Shown in pieces: positions 51,458 to 63,492 of a stretch of DNA of 64,000 nt. The stretch spans positions 1-64,000 of the forward strand of contig CAWZYM010000256.1 of NCBI GenBank assembly GCA_963966185.1, read 5' to 3'. The notes beneath the pieces were generated by a model. It had not been told where the DNA came from. It saw only the letters and a program-made list of their open reading frames with translations, and made no database searches. The translations under genes and the position numbers were made by a program. Position 1 is the stretch's first letter. Each line of letters opens with the position of its first letter. The stretch comes from Rhabditoides inermis. Its lineage: Eukaryota; Nematoda; Chromadorea; Rhabditida; Rhabditidae.

Positions 51458-54400
51458 ATGTTCGGAGGAGAAGGAGAAGGAGGCGCAGGAGGAGTGCGTG
51501 GTGCTTCCGCCGTCAGGTATCTAGTATGTATTGTTAGCCGCTGATCTGCGAGTCTCCCTGTGATATGTTGTGTCCACGTCTCGCCTGCGCATCTATCACG
51601 TTGCCTAGATCTGATAAGCGCCGATGGTTATTGATGATGTTTTGTTTTGCGCTTTACACTATGCATAATGTGTGTTTTGTTGCACGTCTCGGCTCCCCCC
51701 CCCTCTCGCTCTATCAGTTGCTCCGTCGCCTCTCACTCACTTGCAAACAGTGCTCCCCTTGCTAACACATATTCATTGCGCCTTTTTCGTCCATTGTCAT
51801 TCGAATATGTTCGATTTCGCCATCTCCTCGCGTTTTACAGTATGAATCAAAGTTTTTTTCTGTAAATTTTTCAATGTAAATTGATGATAGTGTAATAATT
51901 TCACAGATGACATAAATTATTTATTCGATCTCGTTTGCGTTACGTGTGAACGTGTGTAAATGTTTTTGTCAACGGCTGCATAGCGTACTTTTCGTGAGGT
52001 GTGTGTGTGTTACAGTACTATGAATGATTGTGATTGTGTGCTCCAGTAAGCGTGGCGGACCTGTTCTCGGCGGTGCACGCGTGTCTCACCCACCTACTGG
52101 GTGAGGTGCGCGGAGGCGGTGACGGGCGGCATGCGGCCCGCATTCTCGCAGGGGTGGTCAGAGGTATGGGTGGGGATGGTCGCATACAATCTCTATCACA
52201 TCACTCACGCATGAAACAAGTATGTAGTTGAAGAGAGAAAGACGTATGTAGTCTGCATCTGCTTTATCACTTGTACCTCGCTTCGAGATTTATTACAGTG
52301 CTCTGACCGTCTGACTCTCTTATTGTTTTTCCGTGTCGCGCAGCTTATGCCTCCCTCTGTCTTCTTGGATGTACCCTGTAGCGCGCGACTTTTTGTAGCG
52401 AGAGTATAAGCATATGTGAGTTGCAGAGGGTCTATCGTGTGACGAGTACCCTGTGGATGAGCGCGCGGCGGTGCGATCAGCGTGCATAGTGGCTAGTCGA
52501 GTGGTCGTCGAGCAGAGTGGTGAGTAGAGCATGCCTGTCCCTGTCCCACCATGTTCCTCTCCAGGCAAGCAGGGCGAGTGGCGGCGGCTCGCGCCTGTTC
52601 TCTGCCACACTCTGATCACTGTGTTCCGATGGAAGGCAGCGTCACAGGTAGTTCACCTTACGACTGCTAATTATATAGTTCACGCCGATTTAAGTAACAT
52701 TACATTACATTATAAACCTCTTCAGATCGATTCCGTGAAATGGCAGCACATCTCGCCGATCCTGGTGGCTCTTCTGGAGTGGATGGATGGAGAGGGAGGA
52801 GGAGGAGGAGGGGAGGAGAGGGAGAAGGGGCTGGAGGGAGTCGCGGCACTCGTCGACTATGCGAGGAGCAAGGAGGACATGGAGAGGGGTGGGTGGAGGG
52901 TGTTAACGACTATTCTATTGCACACTCATGCAGTAGTTTCCGTTTGTTTATGTTTTAATGAAACACATTTGGGACTTTAGGGCGTATAGGATATTGCCGA
53001 TGAAAAAGGTGGTGATTGTTCGTTGCATAGAGAAAACATAACGCTTCAGAATTGTTGTCTGACGGCTATATTCACGGGTTCGGAAAACTGGTGACGACGT
53101 ATCTGCAGTCGGCGTGCGACAGGGAAGCAGGGAGTGGAGTGAGGTGAGAGGGGGGGGGGCGAATGAAAAAAAATGCACGCTGTTTTTAGTAAAGTACTGT
53201 AGTTGTTTCTAGACTGCTTGCACTCGGCGGTCTGCTCTCGTTGTGCTCGCCCCGCCCCCTCTCGCTCCGCCCCCCGTCGACAGTGCTGCCAGGTGTGCTA
53301 ACGCGGCTCACAGCCATGATCAACGACGAGCCGAATGTGCACGAGGAGGTGTATCTAGCGGTGCTGGAGGTAGGTGCTAAAATGTAAGGGCAGGAGGCGC
53401 ACTTTCCGGATTCCGGTTGCTAGTTTACGAGTAGCTGTTGTAGGTTATCGAGAACTGGATATGTGCATGTCTGACTGGGAGTCCGGAGAATGAGGCGATT
53501 GGAGTGCGAGACGAGAAGAGCCCTCTGGTGAAGAGGGATGCCGAGTGGTTCGACACGACTGCCAAGGAGGTGGCCCGGCTGGTGAGTCAACCTTCCAACT
53601 TCTTAGTTTATCTTTGAGAAGGTGTTAAGACATCACTATTTATTGTTGCTAAGTGTGTTATACAAAGCATCATCACTATTCACCTGTAAATTGTATGGGT
53701 ATGGCATAGAGTGGCGGCATGTTGCAGTTGCCGACTGTGTGTGCCCGCGTGTGTGCGAGTCGCATCTCGTCTGTCCGGGAGAGAATCGCTCGCCTGCTGC
53801 TGCGAGTGCATAGAGAGACGGCAGGTTTGTTGCAAAGAGATCATCACGTTGTTGTAACGTAGTACAACCCTAGTTGTGTGTTGTTCAGATTCCTCCTCCC
53901 CTTCTCGCTCGTCCGCGGAGAAGATGAAGTGCTCGCAGTGGTTCGATGTGTGTTTCGATTCGGCTGTGTTGCTGATAGTGGACGAGTATGACGGGTGGGC
54001 AGTTTTCAGATGTCATAGAGTCTGGTCACCTGTCAGAAACGCTTCACTCCGTTGTTGGTAGAAGCTGTTTATTGAATCATATCACCGTCGATGGCCAACC
54101 AACGTGTTTCAGTGTGCGTTGCTGTGCGTCGTCGCTCTTCTCCCACCTGCTCTTCTCTTCCCCGTCTGCTGTGTCCATGCGAGTGTCCGACCGCCTCGCC
54201 GCCCTCGCAGCCTCCCTGCCTACTGCCGTGCGGGACAAGGCAGATGTGGAGCCGGTGTGGAAACAGGTCGGTTCGCGTGTTTGTCGACGTTTGTGAAACA
54301 ATCATGTACGCTTCAAGATGCATCAATGTTCTCGTTTGTTCTTATCATGCCCGCGCTCTAGAATGGTTTAAAACTATTTTGTTGTTAACCATATATATGT

Positions 54401-57400
54401 GTATTGAAATTGATCAAGTTTGACCGAATTCGGTTCAAATGAGAATTTCGACTGGCCACAACTGTATACTGAATGCGTTCGTTAGATTTATTAAAACAAT
54501 ATTGTAATTCGTTAGTTGAGCAGCACTCGCTCGGCGCGGTTGGCGGCTGACGGGCACTTGTTGAAGCGAGTCGAACACGACGAATCGGCTGGAGAGAGAG
54601 GAACAACTGTAGTAGTGCATGCATCACTCACTCGAGTTGAGACTCGCCGTCTCGGAGTTGCAAGTGAGCGCAGCTGCGCCGCCGTCGCACTTTTCCCGGA
54701 AGATGGCCGACTCGCACGCGATGAACGTGTTGTACGCGCTGCAATAACTAGTGTGATGACATATAGCGGAAAAAGTAAGTCTGGAAAAGACTTGGTGTTA
54801 GCTGGCATGTACGTTCTTATAATCAACAACAACTAGAAATCTTTATAAAAGAGAACTAACAAACAATGAAGCATGTCAAGCAACACTCACGCGCATCGGT
54901 CGCCTCCCTTGCTGAGAGCGGCGCTGAGAGCGTTGACGCACTGCGTGAGTGGAATGACGGCCGCGGACTCGGCGTTCTTCATGCAGTAGTACTCACGCGA
55001 CAAAACTGAAACACTGCTGGGGTACGCACAAGCGACAGGTGCGATGTGTGACGCAGCTATAATAATAATAATTTATACGGTTGCATAATAACACGTGAAA
55101 ATGAAAAAGTATGATACAACAAAACAAAGTTAAATGGGGAGCCACCGTTTGAAAGCAGCAGGGGAAGCCGCCCCCAGGGGAGCGGCAGACGGGGTCGTTG
55201 AGGTAAGACATCTACTATGATACAGCGAAACAAGAGAGAAAGATTTACAGACTCGCACGTTCCAAACGCGCTCTCTGATTGATAGCCTAAATCTGGGAAG
55301 AACGAGCTTGGGAGCACCGAACCTATCAGTCATAAAGAGGAAGAAACTAGATGCGTCAACCTCCACGAAGCCATTAAGTACCTTGTAGAGCATCACGATG
55401 TCGTTGATGTGGCGGCGCTTCTCGAGTGACTGTAACTGGAAAACCCCGTTGCGTTGTTCTGGAGACGCATCGAATCCGAATGACGTTGTGCGCGCGAAGA
55501 CGACCCGTGTGTAGTAGTTCTGCACGCGCTCGAGTAGTACGATAGACGTCTTGTCCGATGGGTTGAACACACACGTGCCGTACTCCAAGAGTGGTCTCAC
55601 GTAGGTGGTGTAAATGTTGATGAGCATCTGCCTGTCAGAGGAGACGATCGAGCGAAGAATGGTGTACGCCCTGTTGTACGCCTTCGAGTAGATGATGCGA
55701 CAGTGCTTGGTGAAATGTAGATCTGAGGTTATGGTGAACCCAAGATCTACAATTTCGTCGACTCCAATGATGGCAGTTGAGTCTACTGAGTAGATGTGGC
55801 GTTGATTCTTCTTTCCAATGTACAGCGCCTTGGTCTTGTGTGCGGCTAGAGGCAGTTGCCAGAGTTTAGACCACTGATTGACGATGTCAATGGGGTTTTG
55901 GAGTGGCTGACGGCTATCGTGTTGACCAAACGGACGGTAGAACTTCAGGTCGTCTGCGTAGGCACGGCAGGTGACGTGCTCACGAAGTTGAGGTATGAGA
56001 TCGGCGGTGAAGACATTAAAGAGGACGGGACCGAGAACCGTCCCCTGTGGCACTCCTGATAGAATGTCTCTGGACGGTGAGAACGCAGAGTTGACTCGCA
56101 CTTGGAAAGTACGGCCATCGAGGTAGTTACGAATCCAATTGACGACGGGTGTGCTAAACCCGTATGAGTTGAGTTTTAGCACAAGCTTGTTGTGGCAGAC
56201 TCTGTCGAATGCCTTGGCGAAGTCAAAGTAGATCACGTCGACGTCCTTCTTCTCGTCGACGGCGCGTGTCCAGTCGTCGAGACACTGCAAAAGCTGCAGC
56301 TCAGTCGACTTGCGGGCAACGAAGCCAAACTGCTCGGCGGGCACGATGTTGCGGTCGGCGATGTGCTGCAGCATCGACTGCTTCAGAATCCGCTCGAAGA
56401 CACGGCAAGGAAAGCAGGTGCTCGAGATGGGGCGGTATTTGAGTGGATCGGTGGCGCCCTTCTCCTTCGGAATGGGAGTGATGAAGGAGGTCTTCCAGAG
56501 GGTTGGAAGGACTCCTGTTGATATGCTCGAATTGAAGATCTGTGAGAGCGGATCGGCGACAGAGATGGCGACTCGCTTTAGGAAAAGCATGGGGATGCGG
56601 TCTGGAGTGAGAGCATAGGAAGTGGTCCAGTGCTCGATCAAATCACAGACGATGTGTGGTGCGAAGTACGGCATACACGTCGACTTATCCTGGTGGGGTA
56701 CGGTAGGCGTAAGGTTGTCGTCGGTAGTGAACACAGAAGAGAAGGCCGCCGAGAGGAGAGCGGCCTTGGCATCATCCTTGACGACAGAATGACCAGTACT
56801 GTCGCCTAGTATGAAGTTGGACGAGCGAGTGGATAGGCGACTGTTGACGTATCTGTAGAATCGATTTTTGTCATTGCTTCGAGCGATAGCGCGCTCAACA
56901 GAACGAGTGTACTTGGCAATGAGGCGCTTGCACTTGACGTCGCAATCGTTGAACTTCTGCTTGCGGGTGTCGGAAGGGAACGACAGCCATTCCTGGAAGA
57001 GCTGCTCCCGGTGAGCGGTGATACTAGCCAAGTATTCCGGTACTCGTATCCCATTTGGAGAGGATCTCTTCATGGGAACGAACCGATCGATGGCTTGGTG
57101 GATGATGTCGGTGAAGGTGACGTACATCTCGTCGGCTGACGACGAGGCGCGAAAAAGGTTCGTCCATGGCACGTCCACTAGAGCAGAGATGATGCGGTCG
57201 TAGTCGGCAGACTCGTAGTCTCTCCTCCAGGTGACAGGGAGGGCGAGGCGTGGAATGGCAGTGACGATGGAGATTCCAAAGTGGTCCGAAGTGCCGAGAG
57301 GGGCAGTGATGGACCAGGATGTGACGCAGCCACTGCTGTACACCAGATCGAGCGTGTTGCCGTGTCGGTGGGTCGGCTGGTCGATGTGCTGCACGAGGTC

Positions 57401-60400
57401 GAACTGTGTGAGAATGTCGACGAACGGCTGGCTCGTCGGTGTGGTGGATATGGGATGCGGCCACGTGAGGTCGGGCAGGTTCACGTCTCCAACGACAATG
57501 ATGTGCGCGTCTGTGTCAAGGTGATCTCCAATGATGGAAACGAGGTCGGCAGTGTGGGCGGCGCTGCAGTTGGGTGCACGGTAGAGCGCACAGAGTCGGA
57601 TAGAGGAGCCACAGAAGCTGGTGTCAACTATGAGCAGCTCGAACGCAGTGGGCTCCGAGTGGGAGATGATGACAGAGGAGATGAGGGGGCCTTGGTGAGG
57701 ATGGCGACCCCTCCTCCTTTCCTTCGAGGGCGGTCGCAGCGGTTGATCGCGTAGTGTGGCAGGTCGGCGGTGATGGCAGAGTCTTCGTGCTTCGTCTTCA
57801 GCCAGGTTTCTGAGAGGACAGCTATGTCGGGAGAGGCGGTGCGGAGCGTGTTAGTGAGGTGGTCAATCTTGTTTACCAGGGAGAAACAGTTAAAGTATAG
57901 AACTGAGATAGGCATAGTGGAATCAAGAAATTAATCTGCAGAGGGAGTCGAAGGTTGCACGGTACGCATTATAAAAAAAGATATGCAGGAATATGATATT
58001 ATAACGTGGTGATACCAATTTATCAACAGTAATAATAATGTTTATTCACATGCACACAGGTTCAGATACAAAACACAAAGTACAAACGTGTGTCGGAATG
58101 TACAATTCCTTGGAGGGTACTGCTCCCTATAGTAAAGCCTCAGCTGGTGAGTAGCATCTTACGAGAATCTTCTTTCTTCTTCTATATATAGTATGCGGTC
58201 TTGATTCATCTTTGAGTTAACGTTCAATTCGCTTTCGCGTTGTACGTTCTTCTTCTCTAATCGAGAAACCGCTCCGCATTCACCGGTGCACTTCTGAGAG
58301 CGTTGCCTTATCGAATCGCAGTGATCGGCTCCAATTCGAGATTCAGCCAATATCATCTCCAGCAAAATCATCTCCAGCAGCGGTGACTTTCATTTCTGTC
58401 CGGTTTGAGGGAGCGAGTGTTTGAAACGTAATATACAATACCAACAATCACTGGACATGACAATAACTCACGCGCGTATCCGGCTCGGCATTCGTACTTC
58501 ATGGTGGCGAGATCGGCCCAGTAGTTGACAGCGTCTGCGGAGCTCGCGGCAACGTCACTGAGTCCACCCGCGTCCCGAAGACACTTGACAGGAGAGAGAC
58601 ACGAGATGAGCGCCTTTGCAGGACTGAAAGAGTATTACAGTGTCCCCACGACTGACTACTCGCTGAACAGCCAATGAAAGAAAACTCGCTCGGGTGGGCG
58701 CCGCGACGCGTCATTCCGATCTACCCCTCTTCTGTCGGTTTCTAACACACGCACTGTGAAATCGATTCGTGAAAAACGGACAAAGACGGATCGAATTGGA
58801 CGTGGCGTGTGTGCACGTATCTGAGAATCTCTGTTTCTGTATCGAAAATGGAAATAGCCGCGATTTCGAAACCGTGAATGCAGAAGGTCATTGAACTAGA
58901 TTCCGACTAGTTCACCAAGTCCTCCCGACTCACTCGCATAGCCTGTCGACGGGATGTTCGCTATTGTCCAGCGCCTGGTTCCGGTACGTGGAAAAGTCCG
59001 GGTAGAACGGCAGCTGCTCACCAAACTCTTGAATCTGAAAGGACGTTGTATTGCACGCGTGACACGTTCGTGCCTACCCCATATGTTCTGGTGTACTGCA
59101 TGTAGCAATCGCGGATCGCTTGCACATCGTCTGAGCCGCACAGCGCGGCAGCACAACCGAGCAATGCTAGAAGTGGATGAAGACATCGACAACCTCAACA
59201 ACTACACTCACTACTGACTAGGCAGATAGAACGCAGCATGATGCAATTATGACATGTGGGGCAAGTGTAGTTTATATAGTTGGCGTTATCCTGACAGAAT
59301 GACATTGTTGTGGTGATAAGGCTAGGGTTACGAGAAATGATGTGAAAGTTGGTATCGCTAAATCATGGTTCGTGATAAGATATCTGACCGACTCGAAAGG
59401 TCTCTTTTCATGAAATCTGATCAAGTTCGAGATCAATTATGAAGTTTGGATATTTTTCACTTTTTTCAAAATGCGTGATTTCAACTATTGTAACTTGTAA
59501 CAGAAAAAAGTTCGGGGAATGTTGGTAAAACCAAATGTGTCAACAAGGTGTGAACCCACATCGAATCGCTTGATAGACAACTGATCTACCTAATAGGCCA
59601 CCATCGTCTTTTTCACAGCCGGCGCAAATGACAAGACGGGGAAGCAATCCACACGGGTTAGCTTGAAATTCGCATCGTAATTATCTTTAAACGTGTGGCT
59701 CGTTCTGTAGATTTGAAAACGGCTTTCGAATAGTGATCCACAAAGGTTTCTCTGATATCTCTTTGGTCGTCATCGGCTTCTGTGATCTAATCGCCACTTT
59801 ATGTATGAACTATTTAGAAAATGAGCAGTTGACGACAATAGGTTGTTCTTTGAATGTCATCTTTCAGCTGGTCGGCCTGCTCTCCGTGTCTGACCTGCAT
59901 CGTCTGTGCTTGTCTCGCGATGCGTGTCTGGTGGGGGCGGTGCGCGCAGTGGCCGCCTCGGTCCGAGTCGACACAAGACGACTCGTTATCAGCAGGCTAG
60001 AACTACACGGTCGGTCATAGCAATGTCGTATTTACACGGCAAAGAAGATTTATGATGATCTGTCTCGTATGATTAAGTTTTTTTATATCTCACACCCTGT
60101 CACCATGATGTGTCAATGAAGCGTGTCCGTTTTACTAGTGGAAATTGAATGATTGCCATTCACGCAGATGTGATCTCTTTTCTGCCGCTGGAGTTTGGCG
60201 TGGATATGCGATGGCTGCGGCGGGTGGCGCGGCTGTGGAGTGGACGGGGAGTGAGGGGAGAGGTGGGAGAATAGGGTGGAGTAGAGAGGAGACAGTGCTT
60301 CTAGATGCTGGACCTGCTCTCGTGCGAGCTGTCCGACTCATGTCCCAGCGACCGCACCGCCCTCGCCCTACTCATGTGTCTCGTTTTGGATGAGAAAGAG

Positions 60401-63400
60401 GAGAATGAGGGGGAGGAGGAGGAGGAGGAGGAGAAAGGAGAGGAGGAGGAGCTGCTCGCTTCGACAGCCGAGCAGTGCGGCGAGTGGCTGGAGGAATGCG
60501 CTCACGAGGACACGACGAGTGATGCTGTGGTGGAGGGTGTGTTAGGGGGAGTCAGAGATTCACCCGCAATCGTTATAGCTGTTTATTCATGCCATCACAT
60601 TCGCAACAATGTAAGGATCAAGATTGTGTTAGGTTAACGCCAGGGAGTATAGCAGTCTGCTGGAAACGAACGTGTACGTGTTGTGATGACGAACCCCTGT
60701 TCTTTCTAGACACTTCGTTCGCGCACAGTGACGCGAGTGTGCTGGAGGCTGTGTTGTTGTGTCTACTCGGACGGGCGACGGCTGCCGTGCGAGACGAACA
60801 CCGACACAGAGTGGTGGGTGCCAACGAAGACGCGTTGTTCGTTTTGGGGCGGCGAGGTGCCTCCGCCGATGTAAACGTGCCACATTCAGTGGATGGACAT
60901 TTTAGGGCGGTGAATGTGATGTATAACGATTCCAAGTAAACGATTGATAGATTGATTGATATTGTATGTGTGCTGAGGTGTGGTTCGTTGCAGCTGCTGC
61001 TCTCTTGCCTGTTCCCTCTGCTGGAGCGGTGTGGTGGCGCGGACGGAGGGCGACAGTGGATGACGCGAGCCGCTGCCGAGGCCGCAATAGCACACATTGC
61101 CCACGTGGGTTTGCAATCAAGCATTTCGAAGTTGAAAGTGGCATCTTACCACTTGAGCCTTAGTCATCTGATGTATTGCAGTCGCGTTCTCTCCCTATCT
61201 CCTCCCTGCTGGACACTCACTCTGCGTACCTCGTGCACCGCGTCGCTATGTGTACACGGAAGGGAGGCCGAGCGGCGAGTAAGGGTGGGTGGCGGGTTGT
61301 ACTTATTGGCTATGCGTGCATGCCATTGAACACGCAGCAACTATTTTGCATGACCGAGCGCATGGTGTTTGAGAGGAGATTTGCAGGCGCTGTTGTGTTG
61401 TGCGCGCTTCTCGACCGGTGTGACTCTGCGAGCATGTTCCCGCAGGTGCGGCACATTGTCATCCAGCTGCTCGAACATGTCGACAACAGCGGACAGGTGA
61501 GCGTGGTGGGAACTGCTCATGTGTGCTGTGTGGAGTGAGATGACTGTAGAGTGTATAGTATACGGCACGGTTGGTGAATCGTGAAAGTTTCATGAAATTT
61601 GTAATAAGTAAATAGCGCATTTGTTTTCGAATGTAATTAATAGAAAAGGCGCGCCTGCTTTTGAATGACTCGATGTTGGTATGAAATCGAATCTACCGTT
61701 CTGACGATGCAATACTTTACTGAACTAGTGGTTTTGAGAGTACGGAAAATTTCTACAAAAATGCTGTATGCCAAATGTTTTGATGTAGTATTGATTAAAA
61801 ACAAGAACGATGTGAATGTTGACTTTTCAGGAGCACTGTATATCCGTGATGCGGGCGATGCTATGTTTTGTGCGAGCCATGCAACGCTGGTTTCCCACTA
61901 TGGGAGTGGAGATGAAGGAGGAAGAGGAGGTAGAGGAGAAGGAGGAGGATGTGCCCGATCTGGAGCAGTCTGGAGAAGTGGAGGGAGATGGGGTGGTGGA
62001 GGTGGAGAAGGAGAAGGCGCCGGAGCAGGTGCGGGCCGTGCAAGCGGTGCTCAAGAGGTGAGTAGAGAGAGGGAGGGATAAGGGGGGAGAGAGAGAGGGC
62101 GTGGACGTGACGTCTGTGTTGAGGACGCGCCACCTGTGTTCCACTCCGCACGTGCCTCTCCGACTCGTCTCTCTCCGCTGTCTCGCGCACGGAATCGCGG
62201 TGCGTGCGTGTGGTGTGAGAAATACAATAGAGTTCATACCATACACCGTTGTTAGCAGAAGATGAAAAGTGAAAAAGTTGGTAAGAAAAGTCGAATCACT
62301 ACGTGCGTGTGTCAATTTTTTCATTCGAGTTCTCTAGAGCAGTCATGGTCACAGCCGGATGATATTGAAAATGTGAGAGTGTTCACTGTACTGTTGTGTC
62401 AGGCGGTGTCGTGGCACGAGGACACTCTGCTTCCACTGGTGCACGAGAACTGGCCGACGACGAGGGAGGCGGCTGGAGATGCGCACCCGGCTGTACGCAT
62501 CGCCGGCCTGCAGGTGGGACAGGGTGTGGAAGGGGGTTCGGTTTTGCTGTTAATATTGCTTCTATCGCGTTACTCAGGGAGGTTCTAAGATGCTTTTTGT
62601 GCAAAATTTTACCCACCCTTAACTTTTCTGTCTAACTCTCTTCAGCGCCCCATGCTCTCTTGGGCAAAGTTTTGGGCGTGGGTAAAGTATGACGAAAGTT
62701 TGGGACCAGTTTCAAAACGTGGCCCCCAGTCCAGCAGCGAGAAACATGAGGCAAAACTGGAAACTTTACCCTTCTTTGGCACATAACTTGGGTCAAATTT
62801 CATCTTAGAACCTCCCTCATAGAGAATAGGCTGCATAGATACTAATTGTGCTCAAACATTAGTCATAACGTCAAAACAGCTAGTCTCAACGACTGGCACC
62901 GCCTGGTTAGTATGCTGAAGTGATGATCGGTGTGGCGAGACGCAACTACCGATAAATGAAGTATCCTATCGTGCATCTTCTTGCAGGTACTTCTCTCAAT
63001 GGCGCGCCACGCTCGCGGATTTGTGTGCAGACGAGTGTGCGACGAGTGGTGAGTGCTGAAATTATTCAGACAGTTAACGTTGTGGCAAGAATCGATTGAC
63101 ATTCGTTGTAAGGAGACGGTAGTATACGGTTTATTGTGAGGTGGCCTTTGGCGTCTCGCTGGCTGCGCGACAAGGCGCCCTCTCCCAAGTACAGCCAGAC
63201 GGCAGACTACAAACACCAGATGCAGATGATAGAGAGGTGCGTGCATAGGGAATACTGCTATATGATATAATCACGATTGTTATGAGCATGACAAGTTGTT
63301 GGTGACGTATCCATTTGCAGCGTGCCCGTTGTGTTCTCACTGATCGAGTGTGGAGTGGACTGGTGCGAACAGGCGAGGAATGTGCTGGAGTTGTACAGAG

Positions 63401-63492
63401 GAGAGAGACAGCCGGAGGCTATGCGACGCGCTGCCGAAAAGGCCATCGAGGAGTTGGAGGAGCTGGAGAAGAAGCTGCACGAAAAACAGTAG
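51458..63492 (+). CDS. TTI1: TELO2-interacting protein 1 (TTI1), HEAT-repeat
   Basis: Subunit of the TTT complex, which with TELO2 and TTI2 folds and stabilises PIK-related kinases (ATM, ATR, mTOR). Exons: 51458-51516 (uncertain), ~52047-52163, 52427-52519, 52565-52647, 52726-52888, 53050-53143, 53213-53369, 53444-53581, 53728-53824, 53889-53994, 54113-54266, 59868-60009, 60168-60262, 60305-60536, 60720-60813, 60994-61104, 61182-61284, 61387-61496, 61831-62057, 62124-62199, 62403-62513, 62987-63048, 63141-63236, 63321-63492. TTI1-type blocks: VADLFSAVHACLTHLL, RLAALAASLPTAVRD, SLLDTHSAYLVHRV, FPQVRHIVIQLLEHVD, SVMRAMLCFVRAMQRWFP, SWHEDTLLPLVHENWP, KYSQTADYKHQMQMIE and a helical C-terminus. 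Against animal TTI1 the first about 200 residues seem missing; the start exon reaches the second only through a weak TAAG acceptor. The 5601-bp intron 54267-59867 houses another gene. Confidence 0.88.
54512..59239 (-). CDS. Secreted Cys-rich protein, DUF19-like, nested in TTI1 intron
   Basis: Seven minus-strand exons with perfect phase agreement: 59239-59212, 59166-59078, 59034-58934, 58623-58472, 55005-54891, 54738-54632, 54588-54512; 222 aa. The signal peptide MLRSICLVSTLLGCAAALCG is split by the first intron. The mature part has about 14 cysteines, with DCYMQYTRTYG, FGEQLPFYPDFSTYRN, LISCLSPVKCLRD, YWADLATMKYECRAG, EYYCMKNAESAAVIPLTQCV and FIACESAIFREKCDGG. Size, Cys spacing and secretion resemble the nematode DUF19 (T20D4.11-like) family, function unknown; that assignment is tentative. 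A TATA box lies 33 bp before the ATG. The whole gene sits inside TTI1 intron 54267-59867 on the opposite strand. Its own 3.5-kb intron (58471-55006) contains a LINE and a SINE-like copy. Confidence 0.85.
55059..57990 (-). mobile_element. LINE retrotransposon, CR1/Jockey-like, nearly full ORF2
   Basis: Minus-strand non-LTR element inserted in the long intron of the nested secreted-protein gene. The 3' end on the minus strand is (TTA)n at 55059-55073, 56 bp after the ORF2 stop; the 5' end lies somewhere past 57915 and I cannot place it. There is no ORF1, no LTR and no obvious target duplication. The shared (TTA)n tail links it to the SINE-like copies at 42113-42842 and 58030-58440. Confidence 0.88.
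55130..57915 (-). pseudogene. LINE ORF2: endonuclease plus reverse transcriptase, one frameshift
   Basis: Starts at ATG 57915. The AP-type endonuclease N-terminus has NCFSLVNKIDHL, PDIAVLSETWLK and RKGGGVAIL. At about 57685, in a C run, one base seems missing; the reading frame continues from there in the adjacent frame through VVGDVNLPDLTWP and TLDLVYSS to the stop at 55130. The reverse transcriptase is otherwise uninterrupted: PIPKEKGATDPLKYRPIS, FDFAKAFDRVCHNKL, LSGVPQGTVLGPVLFN and the catalytic RAYADDLKFYR, followed by DLGFTIT and TTYVRPLLEYG. It is about 928 codons long. The catalytic Asp pair (YADD) is intact, so this copy is recent and only one apparent lesion separates it from an open ORF. 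Confidence 0.9.
58030..58440 (-). mobile_element. SINE-like copy, divergent member
   Basis: Shares with 42113-42842 the (TTA)n tail (58030-58038), the ACAAAACACAAAGTACAAAC block, the CTCCCTATAG(T/C)AAAGCCTCA block and the GCGGTGACTTTCATT end. It sits between the LINE and exon four of the nested secreted-protein gene. Confidence 0.7.
59272..59278 (-). promoter_or_regulatory. TATA box of nested secreted-protein gene
   Basis: TATATAA on the minus strand, 33 bp upstream of the ATG at 59239, in line with an independent promoter within the TTI1 intron. Confidence 0.75.
59547..59605 (-). other. tRNA-like sequence (A and B boxes)
   Basis: Minus strand: TGGCCTATTAGGTAGATCA (A-box-like) and GTGGGTTCACACC (B-box-like) at about tRNA spacing. 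Stems do not close, so it is a tRNA relic or SINE head in the TTI1 intron. Confidence 0.4.
62577..62816. mobile_element. 240-bp MITE in TTI1 intron
   Basis: Perfect 16-bp termini GGGAGGTTCTAAGATG (62577-62592) and CATCTTAGAACCTCCC (62801-62816), flanked by TCA on both sides (62574-62576, 62817-62819). It lies within the intron 62514-62986. A 3-bp duplication suggests a PIF/Harbinger-like source, though TCA is not the usual TWA. Confidence 0.85.

Noticed and set aside
53622..54423. Several overlapping open frames around the TTI1 exons
   Set aside because: Shadows of TTI1 exons 53728-54266 in other frames; only one frame continues across splice sites.
54411..54836. Plus-strand frame of about 106 codons at 54516-54836
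   Set aside because: Antisense of the last two exons of the nested secreted-protein gene, whose minus-strand exons have full phase agreement.
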